Under the pieces are notes generated by a model. That model was not told the DNA's origin and did no database searches. It saw only the letters and a list, made by a program, of their open reading frames with translations. A DNA stretch of 64,000 nt, from contig NZ_JAFCKH010000002.1 of the NCBI RefSeq assembly GCF_018130505.1, positions 124,001 through 188,000 on the forward strand, read 5' to 3'. The stretch comes from Bradyrhizobium tropiciagri (GTDB lineage Bacteria > Pseudomonadota > Alphaproteobacteria > Rhizobiales > Xanthobacteraceae). Positions 45,748-54,346 of this stretch are shown one piece after another. Both the position numbers and the translations under genes were made by a program. How positions within the stretch are numbered: position 1 is the first letter of the stretch; the number at the start of each line of letters is the position of its first letter.

Positions 45748-46509
45748 TCACTGCGGCTTCTGGTATTTCAGGACAAATTCGTTGATCGGCACCGGTGCCT
45801 TGAACACCGGCATGTCCCTCGGGTCTTCCGGATGGTGCAGGAAATCGGCCTCCGCCACAAGCTTGAAGCCGGCGGCCTCGATCTCCTGCTTCAGGGTGCT
45901 CTCCTCGATCCGGTGCAGGGTCTTGGCGACGCTGACGCCGTCGCCGGCCTTGGCCGAATGGTCGGCGATGATCAGGAAGCCGCCGGGCTTCAGCGCGGCG
46001 AACATCTTCTTGTTCATCGCGGCGCGATCGACCTCCATGTAGGTGATGTCGTGATAGAAAAAGAAGAAGGTGATCATGTCGAGGTTGGCGACCTCGGGCG
46101 GGATCGGATCGTCGTAGTTGCGCACCACATGGGTGACGTTCTTCATCGCCGGCTTCTGGGCGCGGGTGTCGAAGCGGTCCTTCACGAAGCGCTCGATCAC
46201 CGCGGCCGAGTCCTGTGCATAGATCTTGCCCGAGGGGCCGACGCTGCGCGCCAGGAGCTCGGTGCTGTAGCCGGCGCTCGCCGCCATGTCGAGGATGGTC
46301 ATGCCTGGCTTGACGCCGGCAAAGGCCAGCATCTTGGCCGGCTGGCGGCGCTGGTCGACCTGGCGATCCGCATCGCTGCGGTCGGGTGCGGCGACGATCG
46401 CCGCGTGGTCGGGACTTGCTGCGTCCTCTGCGCGGACGCCTTGTGCGATGAGCAGCGCGGCAGCCGCGAATGCGGTGCTGACAGCCGCGCGAAGGATCGA
46501 TCTCGTCAT
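45748..46509 (-). CDS. Exported class I SAM-dependent methyltransferase-like protein
   Basis: A 253-residue protein with an apparent Sec signal (hydrophobic stretch, cleavage near V-R-A at about residue 27). The methyltransferase fold carries motif I as T-I-L-D-M-A-A-S-A-G-Y-S near residues 72-83, a P-A-K-M-L-A-F region before it, and motif IV-like D-M-I-T-F-F-F-F-Y-H-D. It belongs to the COG4798-type family of predicted methyltransferases. The odd point is export: S-adenosylmethionine is not expected outside the cytoplasm. It is the first gene of the operon, ending 9 bases before the presumed start of the ABC ATPase. Confidence 0.85.
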   Translation of the reverse strand: MTRSILRAAVSTAFAAAALLIAQGVRAEDAASPDHAAIVAAPDRSDADRQVDQRRQPAKMLAFAGVKPGMTILDMAASAGYSTELLARSVGPSGKIYAQDSAAVIERFVKDRFDTRAQKPAMKNVTHVVRNYDDPIPPEVANLDMITFFFFYHDITYMEVDRAAMNKKMFAALKPGGFLIIADHSAKAGDGVSVAKTLHRIEESTLKQEIEAAGFKLVAEADFLHHPEDPRDMPVFKAPVPINEFVLKYQKPQ

Positions 46510-46751
46510 GAATAACCCCGGGCTTTGATGGCCTCCGAGCATAGCAGCGCGGCCATGACAGATCATCGCTCGGATCGCGTGACGACGCGATCGTGATCGG
46601 CCGCGGACGCCCGCGACAGGCGGCCTGCCCTGTGTCGCCCGGCCGACACAGCGGCGGAAATGCGCAGTTGCGCTGCCCGGCAAGCCGTGGCTAGCATCGC
46701 CGCAGGGCCGATTTTACGAAGCCGAATAAAGATATGACGGGGAGCGAGACC

Positions 46752-48038
46752 ATGACGACGCAACCGACGCCCAAGGATACGCCGAGGGGCGCCTGGACCA
46801 TCACCTTCCTGCTGTTCCTGTTCATGGTGGTGAATTTTGCGGACAAGATCGTGGTCGGGCTCGCCGGCGTGCCGATCAAGAAGGACATGGGCCTCAGCCA
46901 AGAGCAGTTCGGCGACCTCGGCTCGTCGTTCTTCCTGTTGTTCTCGATTTCGGCGATCGTGGTCGGCTTCATCGTCAACCGCGTCGCGACGCGCTGGGTG
47001 CTGCTGGTGCTGGCGGTGATCTGGTCGCTGGCGCAGTTTCCGATGATCGGCAGCGTCAGCTTCGCGACGCTGGTGGTGTGCCGCATCATCCTCGGCGCCG
47101 GCGAGGGGCCGGCATTCTCGGTGGCGGCGCACGCCATCTACAAATGGTTTCCTGACGAGAAGCGCACGCTGCCGACCGCGATCCTGTCGCAAGGCTCGGC
47201 GTTCGGCGTGATCCTCGCGGTGCCGGCGCTGAACTGGATCATCGTCAATCACAGCTGGCATCATGCCTTCGGCGCGCTCGGCATCGTCGGCCTGCTCTGG
47301 GCGGTCGCCTGGTTCGCGCTGGGCAAGGAGGGCCCACTGGTCTCGACCGCAGCGGTTGCCGCCGACGAGCCGCGGATTCCGTATTGGAAGCTGCTGACGT
47401 CGCGCACGTTCATCGGTTGCGTGGTCGCGACCTTCGGCGCCTATTGGGCGTTGTCGCTCGGCCTCACCTGGTTCACCTCCTTCATCATCGAAGGGCTCGG
47501 CTTTACCCAGCAGCGAGCCGGCTTCATCTCGATCCTGCCGTGGGTCTTCGGCGCGACCATCGTGCTGCTGACGGGCTGGATCTCGCAGCTGATGCTGGCG
47601 CGCGGCTTCACCACGCGCGGTGCGCGCGGCGTGCTCGGCGCGGCGCCGCTGATCGTCGGCGGCTGCATCCTCGCGATGCTGCCGTACGTTCCGCCTGGCG
47701 GGCTGATGATCGCGCTGCTGGTGATCGGCTCGGGCCTGTGCGGCTCGATCTACGTGGTCTGTCCGCCGATGCTCGGCGAGTTCACGCCGGTGTCGCAGCG
47801 CGGCGCCGTGATCGCGATCTACGGCGCGCTGTACACCATCTCCGGCATCCTGGCGCCGATGGTGATGGGCAACGTGATCCAGAAGGCGGCCACGCCGATG
47901 GAGGGCTATTTGTCAGGCTTCACCATCAACGCCGCGATCATGGTCGTATCCGGCATCCTCGGCCTGCTGCTGCTGTGGCCGAACACCGAACGCGCCCGGC
48001 TGACCGGACAGGCGGTAACGCAGCCGAAATACGCGTAG
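46752..48038 (+). CDS. MFS transporter, organic anion:cation symporter type
   Basis: A 428-residue transporter with twelve predicted membrane spans. The first span is followed by N-F-A-D-K-I-V-V-G-L-A, and the loop between spans 2 and 3 has G-F-I-V-N-R-V-A-T-R-W. The central region A-I-Y-K-W-F-P-D-E-K-R is typical of the ACS family (anion:cation symporters for hexuronates, phthalate or hydroxybenzoate). The ATG at 46752 follows GGGGAG; an ATG at 46734 would add six residues without a site. It stands alone. Substrate specificity cannot be read from sequence. Confidence 0.92.
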   Translation: MTTQPTPKDTPRGAWTITFLLFLFMVVNFADKIVVGLAGVPIKKDMGLSQEQFGDLGSSFFLLFSISAIVVGFIVNRVATRWVLLVLAVIWSLAQFPMIGSVSFATLVVCRIILGAGEGPAFSVAAHAIYKWFPDEKRTLPTAILSQGSAFGVILAVPALNWIIVNHSWHHAFGALGIVGLLWAVAWFALGKEGPLVSTAAVAADEPRIPYWKLLTSRTFIGCVVATFGAYWALSLGLTWFTSFIIEGLGFTQQRAGFISILPWVFGATIVLLTGWISQLMLARGFTTRGARGVLGAAPLIVGGCILAMLPYVPPGGLMIALLVIGSGLCGSIYVVCPPMLGEFTPVSQRGAVIAIYGALYTISGILAPMVMGNVIQKAATPMEGYLSGFTINAAIMVVSGILGLLLLWPNTERARLTGQAVTQPKYA

Positions 48039-48061
48039 CGTCGTCGGGGCCGAAAAGCAGA

Positions 48062-48086
48062 GAGGGCGGCCCTATGAGCCGCCCTC
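48062..48086. terminator. Hairpin between convergent genes
   Basis: A 9-bp perfect stem (48062-48070 with 48078-48086) with a 7-base loop between the converging MFS and hypothetical genes. It has no T-run, so termination is only likely. Confidence 0.5.
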
Positions 48087-48113
48087 CGGCGTGTCGCCGT
48101 AGGATTGGCGTCG

Positions 48114-48602
48114 CTACTGACAGAGATACATTTGGCCGTCATCGAGCTTCGTCATCGTGCCCGGCACGCACTTGAGGCCGTTGCGGGTCTGATAGTCGCT
48201 CCATCCGTTGTAGCCATAGTAAGGACCGTTGGCGTAGTAAGCCCTGAGCGGATAGTGCGGCTGACCGAATTGGGGATCGTTCTGGGCCGCGTATGAGTCG
48301 GTCCACGTGTTGTTTCCCCAACCATAGGCGGGACTTGCGGCGGCAGCGACTGCGCCGGCGGTGACCGCCGCGGCCGTGCCGACGACACCCGCGCCGTAAC
48401 CGTAACCGTACGCAGCACGGCGGCTCTGCCGCCGCGCCACTCCCGCGACACTGACGGGTGTCAATGGCCGGCCGACCCGGGCTTGAGCGCCTTCGACCGA
48501 AGCAGAAACGCCGCCCTGCTCAGACCACGTGACTGAGAACAGCACCGCACAGGCCACCGTCGAGATCGCGATGGCAGAATTCCTGAGAATTCTCTGCGTC
48601 AT
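48114..48602 (-). CDS. Secreted hypothetical protein with Tyr/Gly-rich centre
   Basis: A 162-residue protein with a signal peptide (residues 1-25, I-A-I-S-T-V-A-C-A-V-L-F-S-V). It has a central Ala/Gly/Tyr-rich stretch (Y-G-Y-G-Y-G) with a hydrophobic Ala run, and a C-terminal N-G-L-K-C-V-P-G-T-M...M-Y-L-C-Q containing two cysteines that may form a disulfide. The ATG at 48602 follows TGGAGA. I do not recognise a family; similar small exported proteins are common in Bradyrhizobium. It stands alone between a convergent MFS gene and a gene-free region. Confidence 0.75.
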   Translation of the reverse strand: MTQRILRNSAIAISTVACAVLFSVTWSEQGGVSASVEGAQARVGRPLTPVSVAGVARRQSRRAAYGYGYGAGVVGTAAAVTAGAVAAAASPAYGWGNNTWTDSYAAQNDPQFGQPHYPLRAYYANGPYYGYNGWSDYQTRNGLKCVPGTMTKLDDGQMYLCQ

Positions 48603-49206
48603 GTCTAATCTCCAGAGTTGATCGCCCCATTGGTTCATGTCAAAAAAAATCAAAGCGACAAGCAAAGTACGCGTCAGCAAAGCCGTTGGAAGAAATCCGT
48701 CGGCCATTACAACTGATAGGGTGGAGACGTGTAGAGCATCAGGACCGCCGGGTCGTTGCCGGGCGTCCCGTTCAACCGGCACCCTATGATGGCTACCGAT
48801 GTCCGCATAGCGATGCTCCGCGCGCATTATGCGCCTACGACGGGAAGCTCGCCAGCAAATTTGCGATGGCACAGAATGCATAGGCCCGGACAAGGTCGTC
48901 GACCTGATCAATCATTGGCGTTCTGTTCGAAGCGCGCGACATCGCTGCGAAGGCTTGACCCATGTCAAAGGCGACGTGCTCTCCGCGTGAGACTTTGATG
49001 CCAACCAGCGCATGTCGGGGCGGTCTCGCAGATTGATAGCTGCTTGACCCCACGCGGATTTGCGCTGCGCTTCAGCAGAAAGCAACGCAAGAAAATCGGG
49101 CCCATGCATCGCGCGATGCTTGAGCCTCGTCTTGGCGGCGGATCGGGAAATGCCTGCTCATCGCCGGCCTGGCCGGCGGTGAGCAGAATGGCTGATGGAG
49201 CGATCC
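48603..49206. other. Gene-free stretch of about 600 bases
   Basis: No convincing gene is seen; the frames in both directions look random or decayed. It holds a TTGACCCATGTCAA palindrome at 48955-48968, described separately. The left end should carry the promoter of the minus-strand hypothetical gene. Confidence 0.55.
48955..48968. promoter_or_regulatory. FNR/FixK-type palindrome TTGAC-N4-GTCAA
   Basis: The 14-base site fits the FixK2 box pattern TTGM-N6-KCAA used by bradyrhizobia under low oxygen, and its outer five bases are perfectly symmetric. The next plus-strand gene is about 240 bases away, so its target, if any, is uncertain. Confidence 0.4.
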
Positions 49207-49647
49207 ATGCCACTGGCGCGATACTTCATGTATGTCGGCGGCGCGCTGCTCGCGCTCCTGTTTCTCCTTGACGCCAATCTACCGAAATTGTCAGTCGCGG
49301 AGCGTCCGAGTGCCGTTCGTCCAGCCATCCGCATCCTCTCGCTCGAGAAACTGCCTGACTTGATTGTCTACGACACCACCCTTCCGACGATCATTCCGGA
49401 ACGCGTGGCCGAGTTGCCTGTGACCGTCCTCACTGAGAACAATGAAATCTCGTCCGCAACTCGCAACCGAGATGCCTTCGCCCAAATGCAGGTCGACGTC
49501 GAGCGGCGAAGGCCGCCCGGCCCCAGGATGAGAGAAGCGAGGCAGCCTCGAAAGCACGCACGCCATCGGCGATACGCGGCGACACCTTACGCATTCTTTG
49601 CGGAGCGCCGACCACGATTTGCGTGGTTCGAAAACCGTATCTGGTGA
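49207..49647 (+). CDS. Hypothetical membrane-anchored protein
   Basis: A 146-residue protein with a single N-terminal hydrophobic segment (Y-F-M-Y-V-G-G-A-L-L-A-L-L-F-L-L-D, residues 5-21) that could be a signal anchor. A middle part reads I-R-I-L-S-L-E-K-L-P-D-L-I-V-Y-D-T-T, and the C-terminal third is very basic (R-K-H-A-R-H-R-R). The start at 49207 is chosen because GGAG lies six bases ahead; an in-frame ATG at 49195 is also possible. I recognise the N-terminal style from conserved bradyrhizobial hypothetical proteins but know no function. A palindromic repeat follows the stop. Confidence 0.7.
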   Translation: MPLARYFMYVGGALLALLFLLDANLPKLSVAERPSAVRPAIRILSLEKLPDLIVYDTTLPTIIPERVAELPVTVLTENNEISSATRNRDAFAQMQVDVERRRPPGPRMREARQPRKHARHRRYAATPYAFFAERRPRFAWFENRIW

Positions 49648-49652
49648 GCCGG

Positions 49653-49683
49653 TAGCCCGGACGAAGCGAAGCGCTATCCGGGC
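49653..49683. repeat. Short TAGCCCGGA...TCCGGGC palindrome
   Basis: Inverted arms TAGCCCGGA and TCCGGGC around CGAAGCGAAGCGC, just after a stop codon and before a convergent gene. Related arms recur at 60106-60190. Confidence 0.7.
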
Positions 49684-49699
49684 GCCGTTGCTACGGTGG

Positions 49700-51442
49700 C
49701 TAGCTCGCTGCCGCGCCGAACGTCGACTGCAGGCCCTGCGCGCCGCGCACGAGGCGGCCCGGCCGCGAGCCGGTGGCCTTGCCGCCGCGCTGCGTCACCA
49801 CGCCGGAGACGATCGTCGCGTCGTAGCCGTCGACCTGCTGCAGCAGGCGACGGCCGCCGACCGGGAGATCGTAATGCACCTTCGGCGGATGCAGGTGCAG
49901 GCGGTCGTAGTCGATCACGTTGACGTCGGCCTTGAAGCCCGGCGCGATCACGCCGCGATCAGTCAGGCCGACCGACAGCGCGGTCTTGCGCGACTGCGCC
50001 GCGATCACGAACGGGATCGACAGCTTGTCGCCGCGGGTGCGGTCGCGCGTCCAGTGCGTCAGCAGGTAGGTCGGGAAGCTGGCATCGCAGATGATGCCGC
50101 AATGCGCGCCGCCATCCGAGAGGCCCGGCACGGCACTCGGCTCGCGCAGCATCTCATGCACGGCATCGAGATTGCCGTCGGCGTAATTCAGGAACGGCAC
50201 ATAGAGCATGCCGCGGCCCTCGTCGGTCAGCATCGCGTCATAGGCGAGCTCTTCCGGCTGCCGGCCCTGGCGGAGCGCCTGCGGGCCGAGCGCGTTCTCC
50301 GGCGGCTGCTCATAGTCCGGCGGATTACCGAGCAGGTACATCTTGTCGTAATTCGGCCGGAAGAACAGCGGATCGTCGGTCGCCGTCGCGGTTTCGCTCA
50401 GGATCGCGGCGCGCACCTCGGGCCGGCGCAACTGAGTCAGCCGCTCGGCTAGCGGCAGGTGGGCGATCGCGCGATAGCTCGGATGGGTCTGGAACGGGTT
50501 GCGCGACAATTCCAGCCCGAGCAGCAGCCCGACCGGACGCGCAGCGATCTGGGTCGTGATCGACAGGCCGCGTGCGGCCGCCTCGTTGATGGTGTCCATG
50601 GTCTGCCGCCAGCGCCGCGGCGCCTTGTCGGCCTGCGCCACCGAGAAAGAGATCGGGCATTTGGTGTTCTCGGCGACCCGCAGCATCATCGGCAGGTCTT
50701 CGTGCACGGTGCTCTGGTCGAGCACGAATTGCAGCACGCTGCGGCCGACGCCGTGCATCGCGCCGGCGATCGCGGTCAGCTCGTCTTCGCCGGCCTTGAG
50801 CGTCGGCGTGTAGTCGCCGGTCGAGGTGCGGTGATTGAGCGTGCGCGAGGTCGAGAAGCCGAGCGCGCCGGCGCGGACCGCATCGCCGGCGAGCGCCGCC
50901 ATCGCCTTGTTGTCCTCGGCCGTGGCGGGATCGCGGCGCGCGCCGCGCTCGCCCATCACATAGACGCGCAGCGCGGCATGCGGCAGCTGCGCGCCGATAT
51001 CCATGTCGAAGCTGCGCTTCGAGAGCCAGTTCATGTAGTCGGGGAAGCTTTCCCATTCCCAGGGAATGCCGGCGCTCAGCACCGGCTCCGGAATGTCCTC
51101 GACGCCTTCCATCAGCTGGATCAGCCTGACGTGATCGCTCGGCCGGCACGGCGCGAAGCCGACGCCGCAATTGCCCATGATCGCGGTGGTGACGCCGTTC
51201 TGCGACGACGGCGTGATGTCCTGGCTCCAGGTCACCTGGCCGTCGTAATGGGTGTGGACGTCGACGAAGCCGGGCGCCACCAGCTTGCCCTTGGCGTCGA
51301 TCTCTTCCTTGCCCTTTGCCGTGACTTTGCCGACTTCGGTGATCTTGCCGCCGGTGATGGCGACGTCGGCTTCATAGAGGTCGCCGCCCTTGCCGTCGGC
51401 AATGCTGCCGCCGCGGATCACGAGGTCTGGGGTCGAAGTCAT
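49700..51442 (-). CDS. D-aminoacylase/N-acyl-D-amino-acid amidohydrolase family protein
   Basis: A 580-residue metal-dependent amidohydrolase. The N-terminal beta-sandwich ends at V-A-P-G-F-V-D-V-H-T-H-Y-D-G-Q, with metal-binding His63 and His65. The G-N-C-G-V-G-F-A-P loop carries the Cys found in D-aminoacylases. A late S-D-G-G-A-H segment supplies the catalytic aspartate region, and D-V-N-V-I-D closes the composite sandwich. It would hydrolyse N-acyl-D-amino acids or related cyclic amides in the cytoplasm. It is longer than classical D-aminoacylase (about 480 residues), so a relative with other substrate use is possible. The gene stands alone. Confidence 0.88.
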   Translation of the reverse strand: MTSTPDLVIRGGSIADGKGGDLYEADVAITGGKITEVGKVTAKGKEEIDAKGKLVAPGFVDVHTHYDGQVTWSQDITPSSQNGVTTAIMGNCGVGFAPCRPSDHVRLIQLMEGVEDIPEPVLSAGIPWEWESFPDYMNWLSKRSFDMDIGAQLPHAALRVYVMGERGARRDPATAEDNKAMAALAGDAVRAGALGFSTSRTLNHRTSTGDYTPTLKAGEDELTAIAGAMHGVGRSVLQFVLDQSTVHEDLPMMLRVAENTKCPISFSVAQADKAPRRWRQTMDTINEAAARGLSITTQIAARPVGLLLGLELSRNPFQTHPSYRAIAHLPLAERLTQLRRPEVRAAILSETATATDDPLFFRPNYDKMYLLGNPPDYEQPPENALGPQALRQGRQPEELAYDAMLTDEGRGMLYVPFLNYADGNLDAVHEMLREPSAVPGLSDGGAHCGIICDASFPTYLLTHWTRDRTRGDKLSIPFVIAAQSRKTALSVGLTDRGVIAPGFKADVNVIDYDRLHLHPPKVHYDLPVGGRRLLQQVDGYDATIVSGVVTQRGGKATGSRPGRLVRGAQGLQSTFGAAAS

Positions 51443-51578
51443 GGCATTCCATCCCGTGGCTGTTTTGTTGCCGCATCATGGGTGACCCCCGGATGCTGTC
51501 AACCGCCACGGGTGAAGCTCTGGAATGCGCCTGATTCTTGTTTCGCGTGGAGAAACGCGTTTCTCGTCTGGTGGGTTA

Positions 51579-51680
51579 GAGCATGATCCGGAAAAGTGCG
51601 AAGCGGTTTTCCGAAAAGATCATGCTCAAACAAGGAGCTAAAAGCGCGATGACGATTCAACCCAATCTCATCGCGCTTTA
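51579..51680. repeat. Double-hairpin repeat (GAGCATGATC...GATCATGCTC and AAAGCGCGATGA...TCATCGCGCTTT)
   Basis: Two adjacent imperfect palindromes of a type common in bradyrhizobial and rhodopseudomonad intergenic DNA. The right end supplies the TAA stop codon of the MFS gene read on the minus strand. Confidence 0.85.
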
Positions 51681-52898
51681 GGCCGCCGCGGGAACGCGAG
51701 CCGGCGGTTTGCGTTCCGTCACCAGCGCCAGCAGCACCGTCAGCACCATGAACACCGCGGAGGCGCCGAACACCCAGTACGGCATGTGCTGGTCCATGAT
51801 CCAGCCGAACAGCAATGGGCTCACGATACCGCTGAAGTTGAAGCCGGTGGAGACGATGCCGAAGGCACGGCCCGCGGCGCCGGGCGGTGCCGCGTTGCGA
51901 ACCATCATGTCGCGCGACGGCGCGATCACGCCGCCGAGGAACCCGGCGAGCCCCATCGCCAGCGTCAGCGCCACCGGCGGCAGGGTGACCAGCGCGATCA
52001 TTAGGACGAGCGCAGTATTGATGGCGAAGCACGCCGCGGCGACCTGGCTGTGACGATGGGTCCAGTCGGCCAGATAGCCGCCGGCGAGCACGCCCGCGGC
52101 GCTGGAGCCGAGGAACGCGGTCAGCGCGATGTTGGCGGTCGAGAACGACGCGCCGTAGCCGCTCATCAGCGCGACCACGCCGAAATTGTTGATGCCCGAG
52201 GTCGACAGGCCGAGCAGCGTAAAGAACAGCGTCAGCGCCATCAGCGCCGGCGTGATCACGCTGGCCTTCGGCGCGTTGTCGCCCTTGGCTTTGCCTTTGT
52301 TGGCGCCGGCATCGGGAATGCCGAGCACGATCAGGAACAGCGCGACCAGCGGGCCGATCGCGCCGGCCACGATGAGCGCGCCGAGGCCGCCGATCCCGGC
52401 CACCAGCGCCGCCATGATCGCAGGCGCCACCGCGCCACCGAGGAAGCCGGCGAAGGTGTGGATCGAGAAGGCGCGGCCCATCCGCGCCTCGTCCATGTGT
52501 GCCGAGAGGATGGCGTAGTCAGCCGGGTGATAGACGCTGTTGGCGAGGCCGAGCAGCACGGCGCAGACGATCAGCGAGGTGTAGCTCAGATGCAGGCCGA
52601 GCCCGATCAGCGCGCAGCCGCCGACGGTGAGCCCGATCAGGAGGATCTTGCGCGCGCCGATATGGTCGGCGAGGTAGCCGATCGGCGCCTGGGTCAGCGC
52701 CGAGACCACCGCGAACACGGTCAGCGCGAAGCCGAGCTCGACATAGCCGACGCCGAGCTGTGCCTTGAGGAACGGGAACAGCATCGGCAGCACGAAAATG
52801 TGGAAATGGCTGACCCAATGCGCGACCGAAATCCCGAACAGCGTGCGCGGCGCACTGTCGGCCTTCATTTGTTGCGGTGCAGCCAGAACGTCGACCAT
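51678..52898 (-). CDS. MFS transporter
   Basis: A 406-residue transporter with twelve predicted spans. The second-third span loop reads G-Y-L-A-D-H-I-G-A-R-K, the standard MFS motif A, and L-G-L-A-N-S-V-Y-H-P-A-D-Y recalls the fosmidomycin-resistance (Fsr) branch. It probably exports a small drug or metabolite. Start choices: ATG at 52898 is used; ATG at 52868 would start closer to the first span. Neither has a strong ribosome site. The stop codon lies inside a palindromic repeat. It is divergent from the ATP-grasp gene by about 160 bases. Confidence 0.88.
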   Translation of the reverse strand: MVDVLAAPQQMKADSAPRTLFGISVAHWVSHFHIFVLPMLFPFLKAQLGVGYVELGFALTVFAVVSALTQAPIGYLADHIGARKILLIGLTVGGCALIGLGLHLSYTSLIVCAVLLGLANSVYHPADYAILSAHMDEARMGRAFSIHTFAGFLGGAVAPAIMAALVAGIGGLGALIVAGAIGPLVALFLIVLGIPDAGANKGKAKGDNAPKASVITPALMALTLFFTLLGLSTSGINNFGVVALMSGYGASFSTANIALTAFLGSSAAGVLAGGYLADWTHRHSQVAAACFAINTALVLMIALVTLPPVALTLAMGLAGFLGGVIAPSRDMMVRNAAPPGAAGRAFGIVSTGFNFSGIVSPLLFGWIMDQHMPYWVFGASAVFMVLTVLLALVTERKPPARVPAAA

Positions 52899-53056
52899 AT
52901 CTTGAGCAAACCTCGTTTTCCGGGCGCCGAAAATAGAGGCTGTCCGATAATTGTCCATGAACGCCGCTGCATGGCTGCCCCCGGCGGGGGTGCCGGATTG
53001 ACACATGCGGCATTCAAAAGAGGCGACAAAGCCGTCCCGCGCGGCGATGATCGGCC

Positions 53057-54346
53057 ATGATCGCAGCCAGAAAGCCGCTCCGAGTGCTGATGCCTGAGGG
53101 GTCCAGCACCTCCGGCCGCGAGGCGGTCACGATCCTGGGGCTGGCCGGCCATCACGTCGAGGTCTGCGATCCCTCGCGCTGGTGCCTTTCGCGCTATTCG
53201 CGTTTTGTCCGCAAATTCCACCATTGTCCGCCGCTGCGCACCGATCCGGCCGGCTTCCTGCACTTCATCGAGCGGTTGATGGCATCCCAGCATTTCGACG
53301 TGCTGCTGCCGACCCACGAACAGGGCTTTCTGTTCGCGCGCGCCGGGCAGCGTCTGCAGGGCGGCGCCGGCCTCGCGCTGCCGGATTTCGCCGCCTACCG
53401 CATGGTGCACAGCAAGGCCGGCTTCAGCCGGCTGCTCGACCAGCTCAACCTGCCGCAGCCGCCGACCCGGATCGTGACCTCGGCGGACGAGCTGCGTGGT
53501 GCCATGCGGTTTCCGTCGGTGGTCAAGACCTCGATCGGCACCGCCAGCCGCGGCATCTGGTTCGTGCGCGATGGGAGCGACCTCGATCTCGCGCTCAACG
53601 AGCTTGAGTCCGCCGGCGACTTTGCCGGCGAGGTGCTGGTGCAGGACCTCATCACCGGCACGGTCGAGAAGGCCCAGTCGGTGTTCTGCCGCGGCACGCT
53701 GGCCGGCTTCCATGCCTACCGCCAGGTCGCGGCCGGCGTCGGCGGCGGTGAGGCGATCAAGGAAAGCGTCGGCCGGCCGGCGATCCGCTCCGCGATCGAG
53801 ACGATCGGCGCGCATCTAAACTGGCACGGCGCGCTGTCGGTCGACGTCATCATGCCGCTCGACAGCACGACGCCACTTTTGATCGACTGCAATCCGCGGC
53901 TGGTCGAGCCGATGAACGGCTATGTCGCAAGCATCGATCTCGTCGACCTCCTGTTGTGCGTGTCATTGGGTGAGACGCCGGTACCGCTCGCCGAGGGCCG
54001 TGCCGGCGTGCGGACGCATCTTGCGATGCAGGCCCTGCTCGGCAGCGCGTCGCGCGACGGCACAAGGCGCGAGCTCATCCGCGAATGCGGCCGCATCGCC
54101 GGGGGCGATGGCCTCTATCGGGACAGCACGGAGGAGCTGACGCCGGTGCAGCACGATTGGCCGGGCGCCGTGCCGTTGGCGATCACGGCCGCGCTGCTGC
54201 TGGTCTCGCCCGCGATCGCCACGTCGCTGGCGCGCGGCGGCTTCGGTGCGCATTTGCTCGATCGCGCGAGCATCGCGGCGATCGAGAGCGAGGATTTCTT
54301 GCGAGATATTTCAATGCGTCGTCCCGGCGAAGGCCGGGACCCATAA
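53057..54346 (+). CDS. Stand-alone ATP-grasp domain protein
   Basis: A 429-residue protein with the pre-ATP-grasp, ATP-grasp and C-terminal layout of carboxylate-amine ligases. V-V-K-T-S-I-G-T-A-S-R-G-I-W near residue 155-168 is the ATP-binding lysine and loop; H-G-A-L-S-V-D-V-I...L-L-I-D-C-N-P-R-L-V-E holds the metal-binding Asp and Asn. Members join an acid and an amine with ATP, for example in peptide-like natural product or cofactor assembly. No partner biosynthetic genes are adjacent. The last ten residues are encoded by a REP-like repeat that also gives the stop codon, so the natural C-terminus has been extended or altered by the repeat. Confidence 0.85.
   Translation: MIAARKPLRVLMPEGSSTSGREAVTILGLAGHHVEVCDPSRWCLSRYSRFVRKFHHCPPLRTDPAGFLHFIERLMASQHFDVLLPTHEQGFLFARAGQRLQGGAGLALPDFAAYRMVHSKAGFSRLLDQLNLPQPPTRIVTSADELRGAMRFPSVVKTSIGTASRGIWFVRDGSDLDLALNELESAGDFAGEVLVQDLITGTVEKAQSVFCRGTLAGFHAYRQVAAGVGGGEAIKESVGRPAIRSAIETIGAHLNWHGALSVDVIMPLDSTTPLLIDCNPRLVEPMNGYVASIDLVDLLLCVSLGETPVPLAEGRAGVRTHLAMQALLGSASRDGTRRELIRECGRIAGGDGLYRDSTEELTPVQHDWPGAVPLAITAALLLVSPAIATSLARGGFGAHLLDRASIAAIESEDFLRDISMRRPGEGRDP

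Noticed and set aside
45539-45751. Small gene starting at GTG 45751 (minus strand)
   Set aside because: It is an out-of-frame reading of the ATPase start region with an Arg/His-rich product. It is kept only as evidence for a possible frameshift.
48835-49053. Small minus-strand gene of about 70 codons in the gene-free stretch
   Set aside because: No ribosome site, no recognisable family and no conserved context. It could be a decayed fragment.
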